From positions 2,492,501 to 2,556,500 of the forward strand of contig JAYKKT010000046.1 of the NCBI GenBank assembly GCA_036023115.1: a stretch of 64,000 bases of DNA. The letters run 5' to 3'. Position numbers and translations under genes: made by a program. This DNA is from Brasenia schreberi. Its lineage: Eukaryota; Streptophyta; Magnoliopsida; Nymphaeales; Cabombaceae. The notes beneath the pieces are model-generated. The model ran no database searches. It saw only the letters and a list, made by a program, of their open reading frames with translations, and was not told where the DNA came from. Shown here in pieces: positions 48,854 through 59,104 of this stretch. Position 1 is the first letter of the stretch. Every line of letters begins with the position of its first letter.

Positions 48854-50130
48854 TCATTCATCATATGCAAACAATTTTTTCAATGCATTTTTATGTATGA
48901 CAAGACTTTGCACAATAATTACATTTGTAACAAATCTTGTCAATGAAGGCCTAATCAATTCCCTTCCAGCTGTATGAATTCGCATAAAATATAATACAAA
49001 AGAATGATTATAAATAAACTTTATAATATTTCTGCATGCATCTATAGTCTCTCTTATTTCATCCATTGTACTCAAATCTTGAAGCATTAAGTCCATACTA
49101 AGGATGGATAGCATCTTACCGGCTGCTATAAAATTTGTAACATTATCAGTAATAAATTGAACAATATTTGAAACGACTTCCTCAACAACTTCCTCAAAAA
49201 TAGGAAGTAAATTATCTACAATTTTATCAATATGAAAAAAGTTATATGATTTCAAAAATAATGTACCTTTGGGACAATAGGCTAGGAAGTTTACCAAAGA
49301 CCTACGCTGACCATCTGTCAAACTATCAGGCATAACAGAACATCCTGTATCCTTCCACGACTCCCTAAATTCAGAACTCCATGCATTGACAATATCAACC
49401 CATTTCTGCAATAATGTGCCGCTTAAAGCATGATAAGTAGGGACTCTATACCCTGATTGATCCCACACTGGCAATAACATCCACCATACTTTGAAAAGAA
49501 AATGAGTTTGCAACGTTGAAAGGGAGGCAATTTTCATAAAAAAATTCAGCACACTTTAAATCTACTTTCTAAATTACCTCCTTTGAAGGCATAATTGATC
49601 TAATGCCTCACTGAGCTCCAGTAGTCGTATGTGGGGGAAAAATGAAGCCATCCCACTAGGGTCACTACCTCCTCTGGCTCCTCCTCTAGTACCCCTCGTA
49701 GGCATCGGGTGAGTAGGAGCTCTTGTAGTGCAACAAGAGCCAAACTCTATTGCTACTACCACCAGAACATGCACTTTTTCTCTTTTCTCGTCTTCTTCTC
49801 CCCTCTTCAGCCATCTCTTCTTTCATTTCAGCTACAACATAAATTCATCGCCACCATGACCATAGTCACCATACATCCCCTGAGCAGTAGCATCTTCAAA
49901 TGGTTGAGACATATCTCAACCACCTATTTGTGTCCTCTCTTTCACCCTTAATCTCTTCTTCTCCTTCGTGACTTTCAATACCTGCTAAATCTCATACTTC
50001 ACTGTTTCGGGAACCCGAGTACATGCACTAGCATCATTCTTGGTTCCCACAAGGTGATATTTCATACAAGAAATATCACTATGTTTTACAGCGTTGCAAA
50101 ACATACACTTGTTCACGAGTCTATTCCCTT
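48854..50130 (-). pseudogene. hAT-family transposase relic (BED zinc finger and DUF659 region)
   Basis: hAT transposases are nuclear DNA-cutting enzymes of class II elements. On the - strand a 232-codon frame (48854-49552) reads GYRVPTYHALSGTLLQKW, ESWKDTGCSVMPDSLTDGQR, NFLAYCPKGTLFLKS, VQFITDNVTNFIAAG. These are the ordered motifs of plant hAT transposases with DUF659. One catalytic-region motif, usually DGWTD, reads DSLTD. About 0.5 kb upstream, 49990-50125 encodes CMFCNAVKHSDISCMKYHL, then GTKNDASAC, a BED-type finger. Stops separate the parts and the C-terminal dimerisation domain is absent. Terminal repeats were not found. It is probably intronic to the L18a-like gene. Confidence 0.82.
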
Positions 50131-50170
50131 CATACATAGGAGTGCAATATTTTCAAGCCGGATCGATTTG

Positions 50171-50838
50171 ATCGGAAGCTATTAAGACAAGAGTGGACAA
50201 TCAATAAGAAGGAAAATGCTTTTTAGAGGTTAAAAATCATGAAATCTGCAAAACCCTCAAATTTTTCAAGTGAAAAATCGGGTAGAATGTCAAAGAAAAG
50301 AGATATGACACAGATTTGACAAAAACCCTAGAGATGGAGAGTTGTATTGAGTGAAATACTAGAGAATCTTATAAATAAACCATGAAATCAACAAGAACAA
50401 GGAAAGAAGAGGATCTAAAGCAATAAAATGACGTGAAAAAGGGTTTGGGAAGAAACATAAATGAAATCCGCAAGTTTCGGATTTTCGGAATTTATAATTC
50501 CTCTTGTACCCTTGTTTCTTGGTGTTCAAGAATTTAGCTTGAACTTTCTTCTTTTCCGAGAAGTTCTTGTTCCTCCTTTATCAGATGCATAACTTTTTAT
50601 GTGTGAGCTTTCATCTCTATTAGCGGTTCTTAGCATGCTCTTTTGTTACATCTGAACTGTTGTATATCTTAAATAGTTAGTTGCACTAAATGGATTCCAT
50701 TACTTTTGCATCTCATTAGAATACATGCTTATCCTGGACAGCTTGGCCTTAAAATCCTTGTCCGTTTCAGGAGCCGGAAATGACATGCAAAGGGAATCGG
50801 TTGAATACCCTATACCCCACTATAGTCTACTTCTGGAT
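50171..50838. other. Probable intron sequence, no gene recognised
   Basis: No exon could be assigned. Confidence 0.35.
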
Positions 50839-50942
50839 ATGCTAATCATCTTCATCTTCCTTCTCGACATTTCATTTACAGTCCAAGGGGATGTTAATCA
50901 TCTTCATCTTCCTTCTCGACATTTCATTTACAGTCCAAGGGG
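50839..50942 (+). repeat. Direct tandem duplication, 52-bp unit
   Basis: Two head-to-tail copies (50839-50890, 50891-50942) differing at one base near their start, containing TTCATTTACAGTCCAAGG. The near-identity indicates a recent event. Confidence 0.92.
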
Positions 50943-51449
50943 ATGTTAAATCCATACCCATGTCCACCAGCATCTCTTTGTCATCTCTATTCTGTCTTCC
51001 TGTTTCCGTTATCTGGATTCTGAACAGTGTGTTAGATACTGTTAGTTGGATCTTTCGGGACCTTGGTCCATATCTCTTAATAACGGTTTTCTTCATATGC
51101 TTGACACAATCAACATGGTCTATTTATTGTTCATTGCCTGGAATGATATATTGCACCCAAAGCATTGCTCAACAGAAGGTGCTCTGACGGCCTTGCTGCA
51201 GGCAGGAGTTCTACTCAAACTCCTCGAGGATTCACAGCTTCAGCCTCCACTTAACCAAAAAACAAGTTTTATTTGATTGTTTATTATTGTTTTTCTTAAT
51301 TTTTTTGCGGTTGTTACTGAAGACCCTTTTTTTGCAGAGCGTTAACATTGATAGTTTTCTTTAATGCTCTCATGCAACCAATAGTTTGATTTTCTTGAAT
51401 TAGTTGGAATTATCTGTCTCGCTTGCATGTGATGCATGCCCTAAGAACC

Positions 51450-51470
51450 ATAGGATGGTTCTCGTACGTC
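51450..51470 (+). repeat. 21-base copy of an exon end and its splice donor
   Basis: The sequence from ATAGGATGG through CTCGTACGTC is identical to 51672-51692, which is the 3' end of an L18a-like exon plus its donor site. Confidence 0.85.
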
Positions 51471-51570
51471 CTAAGAACCATGTGATGCAACCAATAGTTT
51501 GGTTTTCTTTAATGCTCTTTGTATTTGACTGCACTCGGTCTTTCATGGACTGTCAAATGCTGGCGATTAG

Positions 51571-51690
51571 TAGATAGCAAAGACTGTGAAGGAAGCCGTT
51601 CTTTGATTAGTGATGCAGAAGCCCCCCAGCTGGGGATGTATGACAATCGACTTCCTTGCTTTGGATGTGGAATAGGATGGTTCTCGTACG

Positions 51691-51728
<38 letters not shown>

Positions 51729-52109
51729 CTCTCACACACACATGCAGTCGTGGTATTGGTAATGGAACTGATGATCTATGTTGATTTTAAGATTTCTGCT
51801 AGGATTTGCTTTCCCGCCTGTGTGGTACTATGCCACCATTCTCTATTTTGTTAGCTACTACCGCAAAGAACCAAGAGAACGTGCTGGTCTTGAAGCCTGT
51901 GCAGTTGCTGTAAACTCTCTTCCTTTCAAATTTTCAATTTGGTTTGTGTGTGTGTGTGAGAGAGAGGGATTTGGTACAAACTTGATATCTGTAGAATGTG
52001 TTAGCAATGGGACAATATTTTGAAAGTCTGTCTTTTGCAGGCTTTGATATGCACGGTGGCTCTTCTCATCACTATGGCTGTTCTTTTATTGCGGTTGGCA
52101 ATTCGTTAA
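51571..52109 (+). CDS. 60S ribosomal protein L18a-like membrane protein, three C-terminal exons
   Basis: Exons: 51571-51685 (SDAEAPQLGMYDNRLPCFGC, GIGWFS), 51792-51909 (FLLGFAFPPVWYYATILYF, YYRKEPRERAGLEACAVA) and 52041-52109 (ALICTVALLITMAVLLL, stop at 52107). Junctions are GT/AG and keep phase (TTC TC|A TTT). The order CFGCGIGW, hydrophobic segment, YRK.PRERAG, second hydrophobic segment is that of the plant L18a-like family. Despite the name, these are small proteins with two membrane spans and no established ribosomal role. The start of the first listed exon is approximate. Upstream exons were not found and may lie across the transposon-filled 43-51 kb. Visible exons are intact. Confidence 0.8.
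51691..51745 (+). repeat. (CT)n/(CA)n microsatellite next to a splice donor
   Basis: CT then CA repeats start five bases inside the intron after 51685. A (GT)n/(GA)n tract lies in the next intron at 51943-51967. Confidence 0.9.
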
Positions 52110-53505
52110 CGACGTTGTGTACTTGGCCAATCCGGTCGGAAATCACCATTTGAAGAGACAAACAGAGAGCCCATTGCGTGCAGACATGAAACTAGGCATT
52201 GAGTAGAATGTAAAGCTCTGTGGGCTGGGTTTCCTGCACTAGTTATCGTCTTTTGCTTATAACTGTAAATTTATATGCAGACACACATGGGCCTCGTCAA
52301 TGCATGCGGCCGTTCTTGTCAACGTTCCTATTCCTATTAGCTAGAACGTCGGTAGCAAATATTGTGCTTTGTCAGACTTGCGAAGTTTGCCCCCCCCCCC
52401 AACCTGCCGCCCTCTCTCTCTCTCCTCGTTTTACAACTTCGGATGGTTGGCACCCCAAATCTTTGCATGGTTGTAGCTCAAAAAGGATGCGATTAAAGCC
52501 TGATTCACATCGTTATGCTCAATTAAGATGGACATATCCTTTCACTTTCGGTAATTTGAGTTTAACAGAACTTGAATTGGGAAAATGGAGATGCTGGCTA
52601 GTGAGGAGTTGCATCCGAAGTTATAGTACCTTCTATGATAGAAGATGTAAGTGTGTCAGACTTGGGCTTTAGGCAATTAGATTGTTCTATTTGCAGTCTA
52701 CCAGTTTCACAATTTGTGACAACATTACTGATACCTTAATCCAATGGTATGTTTGTGTTTGCACGTGGATATTGCTCACTAATTGACACTGGAAGAAAAA
52801 GCAGAATCCCAGCAAGCAAAATACGCAGTCACATGAATACCTCATCAGATGGTTTCTCCTCAAGCATCGATTGATTTAAGACTAATTAGCAGTTCCAGCT
52901 AACTCTGTTTCGGAGGAAACTCACTGGGTTTGCAGGTGGATTTGTGAAAACGAACCTTGTACACTTGAAAAGGAAAGGAACTTTAGTTGCTGATAATAAC
53001 TTCAATGGATCCAAAGGTTTCTTATGTGTGCTGCAACAGATTCAGCATCAATCGTGTCTAATGCTTGTTTAGATGCTATGCTGTTGTAATGTGTTCTCTT
53101 TTACTAATGTATTTGGTTTTACAGATTACAGGCACTTTAGTTTTCCTCTATGACTTGCTACCTTTGTGTTGTTACTCAAACCAACCAAGACCAAGCTAAC
53201 TATGATTATGTCTGTTCCTAATCCCAAAGGGAATCTAAAGATGCAAGAATTTGTATCTGTATCCATTTACGTACGTTTGGATGATCTATTCTCATAACCC
53301 GTCTTGTATAGAATGAAGTTCTAATCTTAACCATGATCAGTTCATAACCCCGGAGCTCGATCTTGCCTCTTGTTTAAAAGAAAAAGTGAGTGCGACATTT
53401 AATTTTTGCCTTTTCTGTTTAAAATATCCGGCAACTCTCAGAAATCTTTATCAATGCTCCGATGCTACGATTTTTTTTATCTACATTCAAGTTTTTTCAC
53501 CCAAT
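52110..53505. other. 3' side of the L18a-like gene, no further gene
   Basis: The first few hundred bases are the likely 3' UTR. A C run (52390-52399) and CT repeat follow. Confidence 0.45.
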
Positions 53506-53713
53506 TAAGTCATAGAAAATAGTCTCCATCAGAAATGAATAACTAAACAACCATCCTACGATTCTGGTGTTTCCGATAAAGTATTTGTTAGTACCAAAGA
53601 GGCTTGCAGAGCAGTATTATAGTCTTTGACAGAACATATTAGCTTATATTGAGAAAAGGCTTAATTGTTGATGGTTGTTTAGTTATGGAAAACAGTCTCC
53701 ATCAGAAATGAAT
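53506..53713. repeat. Mixed inverted and direct repeat upstream of tRNA-like gene
   Basis: GTCTCCATCAGAAATGAATA occurs at about 53522 and 53695. The motif ACTAAACAACCATC next to the first copy reappears inverted (GATGGTTGTTTAGT) before the second. Confidence 0.8.
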
Positions 53714-53714
53714 A

Positions 53715-53786
53715 GGGCATTTGGTCTAGTGGTATGATTCTCGCTTTGGGTGCGAGAGGTCCCGAGTTCGATTCTCGCTATTGGGC
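53715..53786 (+). tRNA. tRNA-Pro (anticodon TGG), acceptor stem broken: probable pseudogene
   Basis: The 5' half is canonical: GGGCATT acceptor strand, D arm GTCTAGTGG, anticodon stem TCTCGC/GCGAGA with loop TTTGGGT (anticodon TGG). The T arm CCGAGTTCGATTCTCG is intact apart from its last base pair. The 3' acceptor strand should complement GGGCATT but reads TATTGGG, which pairs at only about two positions. The B box is intact, so it could be transcribed, but a normal acceptor end is unlikely. Confidence 0.75.
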
Positions 53787-54283
53787 TTTCGATTTAAATT
53801 TCAAGGATTTCCACGCTAGGCTTTGATATTGGGCCACCTCAACTTGCTGTTTGGGTTTTGGACCTACTTTAGGAAATGTGGGCTTTGCTTGATTCAATGA
53901 TACAAATTGGGTTCTCTCGTTCAATTCCAGCAAGGAGGCTAAGCTTGAACGCTGGGAGTTCAATAAGTTGATGCTCATCTCTCTCAGACTCTCTGATGTG
54001 TTGTGTTCTGTGTAGCAGTAGCACCATCATATATCAACGTTCTTGAAAGCATTTGCAGATAACCTGAGAGAGAAGGAGGGTGTGCGTCATCGACAGCAGT
54101 CCTTTAGCTTGTTTTCTGAGCTTCACCAGCATCAGCCCAACTATAAGTTACGTTGTCGTATCCAAATTCAATTCAACCTTCAATTGTAATCGTGTGTTAA
54201 ATCTAAAGGGAACGTAGATTGTTTGATAAAACCGAGCTGGTTAGTTAAACGGGTTCCTCAGATTCTGTTTTGTCCTTCGTCCT
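53787..54283. other. Spacer between two tRNA-Pro-like genes
   Basis: About 500 bases with no gene recognised. Confidence 0.5.
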
Positions 54284-54354
54284 TGCCCTTCCGAGAATTG
54301 AACTCGGGACCTCTCGCACCCTAAGCGAGAATCATACCACTAGACCAAATGAGG
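54284..54354 (-). tRNA. tRNA-Pro (anticodon AGG), weak acceptor stem: probable pseudogene
   Basis: On the - strand, D arm GTCTAGTGG, anticodon arm TCTCGC-TTAGGGT-GCGAGA (anticodon AGG) and T arm CCGAGTTCAATTCTCGG are all sound. The acceptor strands read CCTCATT and AAGGGCA, which pair poorly. Plant tRNA-Pro normally has GGGCATT with AATGCCC. Confidence 0.72.
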
Positions 54355-56057
54355 GCTGGGGCTTTGGTAATTTTATTTTAGATTGATGCTGTGTGTTTGA
54401 TCATTTTGTATGTAATCTGTTTTGTTGGAAATTCTGAGTTCAAAGTTCTGTTGATGTTTTTACAAGAATCTAGTCTTTTGTTCCCTGTCCCTTTCTTTGT
54501 GAGCTGATGTTTCTGTCGGAGAACTTCACTAGGCTAGGAAATGTTTTCTGTTGCTCATACTATTTATTTGGTACACAGTTCATCTTCTGTTGGGCAGAGT
54601 AGCTTTGCTGTATTAACTGGTTAACGTGTTGAAGCACGGAGGGCTTTCTTTTTTCCTTTTCCGTTTTTTGGGGCGGAGTTATTGATGATTCATAATTATC
54701 GGGAAAAAGTGGGATAAGCTATATATATTATGTCTTCCAAATAGAGAGCTCGCTTCTTTCTAGCTTCATCTCACGGTATAAATCATAGAGACCATTTGAA
54801 GGTGAGAAGAGTGAACAGTTTTTTCTTCCAACTTAAAAGAGCTTTCTGAATCTTCTTGTGTATCTAACTTGTTGTGCTGGCTCTTTCCGCAGGAAGAAGC
54901 ATAGATTGTGGAAGGAAATCAAGAACATTGTGCCTTTGTTGATGTCATCCTTGTCATTATAAGTTGTGATGATGTGTTTTCTCGGACAATTTAAACAAAA
55001 TGATTTTGATGTGTGTCGTTTGCAATATTGTCCATTTTCGTTAGAAATTAGTGTATATATTTTCTGATTTTTGGTTTGTTTTGAACCCCGAGAATGTCTT
55101 CACTTTTTTGAGGATGTTTCCAGCATGATGAAAGTTGTACGATGCCACCATTGTTGCTGGATCACTATTTCTTTTTATCATTCTGAGTTCATTTTTCGAT
55201 CACTCATCCAACAAGCAAGCATCTATGGCTGCCACTAGGCCCACTACCACCAGTATCGCCATCAGGGCCACTTGTACTCCTGCCACTACGTCATTGCCAA
55301 CTTTTCTTCCCACCTCCACCATTAGACATACTTGAATCAAGTAACATCTGCTTGCTGCCATTCATCATTCGTTTTTTATCACTTTTATCACCACCTACCT
55401 CGTAGCCTTCTACTTGTCACCTGCTACAACCACCTATCGCCCATATTATTTCCCTACCTATGCTAGAAATCATTACTGTTCTTTTCTATAAGCAAGAATA
55501 GTTTCTACTGAAGGGTCAAAGACTGAAAACTTCAACAGGTTAATGGAAAACTTGGCTAAATTAAGAACTCTTTTAGAAGAGGTTTAAGTGGACTTTTCCA
55601 CAACTTAAACCAAAATGTGGTTATCTGCTATGATATAAATCATGCGGGGATCTGGTTTTTGGATTTATGCACGTTGTCCATTAAAAGTGCCTTTGCTTCA
55701 TGGTCATATTGATTAGCATTCATTTTTCTGAATAAGAAAATAACTGCTTATTTTATTGTTATTATTATTATTTTTATCTGGAATCATGCATCCAATGATC
55801 TTACCAAGACATACTGCAGTATATCTACTAAACATAAGCTATAACTCTTAACTAGAAAGGCTTCTACTGAAAGCGACAGTTACCTGCTCAAAGCAATAAG
55901 TTAATAGTACCGGTCTTGAATTTCATGACAGTGTCTGTTTGTAAATAACTGAATGATATATCTGAATGTAACTTTCTGCTGGGGATTTATCATAGAGCAT
56001 CATGGAAGTGGATCTGTTCCATACTTGTAATAACGAACTGTCTCTTTCTTAAACCAG
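54355..56057. other. Possible 5' and intron sequence of the 56 kb exon, no gene recognised
   Basis: No exon has recognisable content. A stretch at 55225-55335 (ACC/CCA-rich) is open for 66 codons but low in complexity. Confidence 0.35.
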
Positions 56058-56395
56058 GTGATTTTCTTGAAAATAGAGAAATAATTAATGGTGAGAGAGT
56101 TCGGAATGATCTGTTATCTGATGGTGTAATTCTGAATGAGATCAATTACTTTGGTGATACTCAATTGGTGGGAGATCCGATAGATGAAGACGTGGAGACC
56201 CAATTGGCATGTTATGCAAATTCACCTGCTTATCCTAGCATGGGTCATGATACAGGAATCCAAACTCGGTTAGTGGATGAACCTGAAAATGTTGATTGTT
56301 TAGAACCTCTGGACGGTGATAATGATGGAACGGAAATAATTGGATCATTAAGTGATGAAGGTGGTGTTGAAATTCAGAGTCACATTGCTGAAGAT
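56058..56395 (+). CDS. Partial exon of an acidic protein with DTQLV/ETQL repeats, possibly a BRCT-type DNA-repair protein
   Basis: A splice acceptor (TTAAACCAG) opens a 112-codon frame rich in Asp and Glu. It has short repeats, GDTQLVGDPI, ETQLACYANS, GIQTRLVDEPENVD and DGTEIIGSLSDEGG. The recurring TQLV/TQLL units recall the acidic N-terminal part of a plant BRCT-domain protein as I remember it, but no BRCT domain is present. The frame ends within a few codons of the possible edge of an inserted element near 56386, so the true exon may be interrupted. The rest of the gene was not found. Family assignment is tentative. Confidence 0.4.
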
Positions 56396-56698
56396 TAAGA
56401 AAAACAAGAATATCACTAATATTAAGGAGGAAAAACACGAGGGATTAAACGAAGAGGCCGCCCTCCCTTTTCTCCACACTTTCTTACAACACAACCTCAA
56501 CTTCCTAATACAACCTACCAGTCATTATATATTATATAAAGAGTTGTAAATCGAAAATTAATCAAAATGACCAAAATACCCCTAGTATAGAAAATTACCA
56601 AAATGTTCCTAGTATTTCGGGCAAGTACAATAATACCTAAAAACATCAAAAATTATAAAACTACCACAAAGAACACTAGATAAATATATTCTTAAACA
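56386..56698 (-). repeat. Candidate copia-like LTR
   Basis: Read on the - strand, the segment begins TGTTTAAGAATATATTTATC and may end ...CTTCAGCA. It is preceded by CCAACTTGACTAGGGG, which resembles the CAACTTGAGGGGGAGT context before many plant copia 3' LTRs. No matching LTR was found on the right side, so the call is weak. Confidence 0.3.
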
Positions 56699-56872
56699 CC
56701 CCTAGTCAAGTTGGGAGTGAGATACTTCGAACTCCAAACTTGCAAAAAAATCTTCATATCTGTTTACAACATTCTTCATCTGTTTTCATCACTAATCTGA
56801 TCTTCAACCGCTTCTTTGATTGAAACATCTTCAATTTATCCTTCCTGGCTCCTCATCACAAGCACCATCTCT

Positions 56873-57165
56873 GGCTGCAATATCAACTTAGCCTTCATGG
56901 CTGTAATAACTGGCTGTAACATCAAATTAGCCATCCTGACTGTAACGACATCAAATCAACCATCCGACTGTAAAATCATTAAATCAGTCATCTTGGCTGT
57001 AATAACATCAAAGCAGCCATCCTGGCTGTAACAACATCAAAAGAACCATCCTTGTTGTAACAATATCAAAACAGTCATTCTGGCTGTAACACAACAACTC
57101 AGTCATCCTGACTGTAACACAACATAAGCAACTATTTTGGCTGCAACACACATTTTAGGGGTCCT
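56873..57165 (+). repeat. Diverged minisatellite, ~35-base unit
   Basis: Roughly eight units of the form CCATCCTGGCTGTAACAACATCAAA in succession, with substitutions and small length changes. Confidence 0.85.
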
Positions 57166-57754
57166 CATGACTGTAATCTTCAGAAGAATTTTTCATTTCT
57201 CTTAAACATTTTCTCGAACACTTGATGTTTATGATAATCATCTCTTCCTTGATTATTTCATCGAACGCTTCATGTGTAAGTAAACTTTTCTCTTGAACAT
57301 TTCATCAAACACTTGATTGTACACATGCTTTTCAACACAAGCTACTCATTTTCATCTTAACATGCTTCCCACCATATGCAAAATCACTTTAAAAATTCTT
57401 TTCTTATCACCAATCACACGATTTGGGGCAAATCCACCATCCTCGTCATTAAAGTTCATTTTCATTACTGCCCAAATAAATGCAGCCATCATTCCAATAA
57501 GTGTAGCCGCCAACCCACGTTCTAATAAGTGCAGCCACTAGCCACTATATGCACTTAATTGTAGCTGTGATATGTAATAAATGCAACCATCTCAGATTTC
57601 CTTCTTTTCTTGAAAATACAAAGAGTACTATGAATGCAACCACCTTTCCAATGTATTACTGCAGCTGCGAGCACTTAATTCAATCCTCATTACTTTAATA
57701 CAAAGAGTAATAAATGCACTTAATTCTTCCCTTTTCAATACGTGCAGCCGCCAT
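57166..57754 (-). other. Filler with recurrent TGCATTTATT/TGGCTGCA motifs
   Basis: On the - strand short phrases like GGCTGCATTTATT, GGCTGCACTTATTA and GGTTGCATTTATTAC recur about ten times. The same phrases occur between the gene fragments at 58130-58180 and 58360-58430, linking the region into one unit. Confidence 0.6.
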
Positions 57755-58126
57755 CCTATGTCTTCTGAACCATCAAGTGCAAGAAACTTATCTCGTTTCT
57801 TTTCTTTTCTGTTCCGATTGCCCAAGGTTGTCTGCTCTTTGTGGTCGTCATCCTCATCATTATCAGAAGCCAGAAAATCCTTAAATTCCATCCCATCCAA
57901 CTGCTTCAGGCTCAATTTCTGCCGCAAAGTTCTAATACGTTCTGGCTCATCGTTATCCCAGGACAAGTGAACTTTACTCTGCTGTAGTGCACTGGTGTGG
58001 AAATTTTTGCATTCATAATTAGCTGGTGCCTCAGTAGGAGGAGGATGCTTAATTGCATAACATCAGGAATAAATCGTAAATCCAAGATATTTGATGTCCG
58101 TTCATACTCAACACCATCACATTCTT
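57755..58126 (-). pseudogene. Fragment of ESF1 (pre-rRNA processing protein)
   Basis: ESF1 is a nucleolar protein for small-subunit rRNA maturation. The - strand reads ECDGVEYERTSNILDLRFIP, then in a shifted frame EAPANYECKNFHTSALQQSK, VHLSWDNDEPERIRTL, LDGMEFKDFLASDNDEDDD and KKRDKFLALDGSED. This is the order of the central ESF1 region just before its acidic segment. One base is missing near 58048 (CAATTAAGC where CAATTTAAGC is expected). About 120 codons are kept, uninterrupted by introns. Both ends pass straight into TGCATTTATT-type filler. Confidence 0.82.
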
Positions 58127-58189
58127 TAAATGCAGTCATCTTAAATGCAGTCATCTTTCCAATAAATGCCTCTTCTCAGTGCGAGTAAT

Positions 58190-58345
58190 TTTGACATAAC
58201 GAAGTCTTAATGGTGATAACTGCCGCAATAGTATTCTGATCATAATAATGCCCAAGACCATCTTTAAGAATACGTGTCAACTTGTTGTTCCTATAGGAGA
58301 CATACATAGGCAGGCTGTAGACTTTCTTGGAATACGAATGGTTCA
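58190..58345 (-). pseudogene. Kinesin-like motor-domain fragment
   Basis: The - strand frame reads VSYRNNKLTRILKDGLG, close to the kinesin signature YRNSKLTRLLKDSLGG at the end of the switch II region. Then comes TIAAVITI, in the place of the following strand (T.MIA.ISP). Only about 40 codons are involved. The match is short but specific. It lies between the ADCS and ESF1 fragments on the same strand. Confidence 0.55.
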
Positions 58346-58560
58346 GTTTTGCAGCAATATGCAATAAATGCATATGTAATAAATGCCTAATCCTTCATAA
58401 TGAATAAACAGCAGCCACCATAGTCTTCACAACATTAAGTTCTCTGGTACACGATTTCAAAGGAACAGTAAGAAGCACGTTTTCTCAAAGCATCGTTGCT
58501 TCAGAACCCAATGGAATAGCTCCCTGGTTTCCATCATGTTGTTCTTGCATTCGTCCTCAA

Positions 58561-59104
58561 AAAATACCTTCTTGATCCAACCGTAAGAATCTTTCAGGGG
58601 AAGAACAACATATAAACAAATTTTCATCGGAAAAATGAAGCCATACAGCATATGGGGCAGGGTTTTTATTTCTCAAATGTAAATATAGCCCAGGAGCATC
58701 TCTCTTTTCTATTTTCTTTCTTCATTGTTAAGCACAACTCATAGCTTTCACCATCATTGATATATCTCATACATCTTGCAACATTCTTCAGATACTCATT
58801 TCTCGATTTTTCCATTCTAAAGGCTTCCCTGTAATGTGGCACTGATAGTGGAAGCAATGGCATCTTCCCATCTTTCTTTGTTGCCTTTTAGAGTAAGCAG
58901 TTTCAGTTCTGTCTCAACCAACCATAATCTTCCACTTTGCAGATCATGCAGACTGCCGTTGCTAAACTTGGACCCATTGTCACATATAGATAAAATATAA
59001 ACATCATCATTACTGTGATCAATAACCACAAATTGATCAACAAAGAAGAAACAAGCATCTGGCGTTTCAGAAATATGAGCATTTGGAGCCATGCCGCATT
59101 CCTC
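58561..59104 (-). pseudogene. Fragment of aminodeoxychorismate synthase (ADCS, folate pathway)
   Basis: ADCS makes aminodeoxychorismate, the precursor of p-aminobenzoate, in plastids. The - strand reads EECGMAPNAHISETPDACFF, VVIDHSNDDVYILS, then MEKSRNEYLKNVARCMRYI, NDGESYELCLT and, after a frameshift near 58720, [40 protein letters not shown]. This is the start of the PabB-like domain in the correct order. It stops shortly after [13 protein letters not shown] with a stop codon, before the catalytic core. The glutamine amidotransferase half is absent. Confidence 0.85.

Noticed and set aside
57317..57541. 74-codon + strand frame over the filler region
   Set aside because: Low-complexity sequence opposite the - strand gene fragments. 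No motif.
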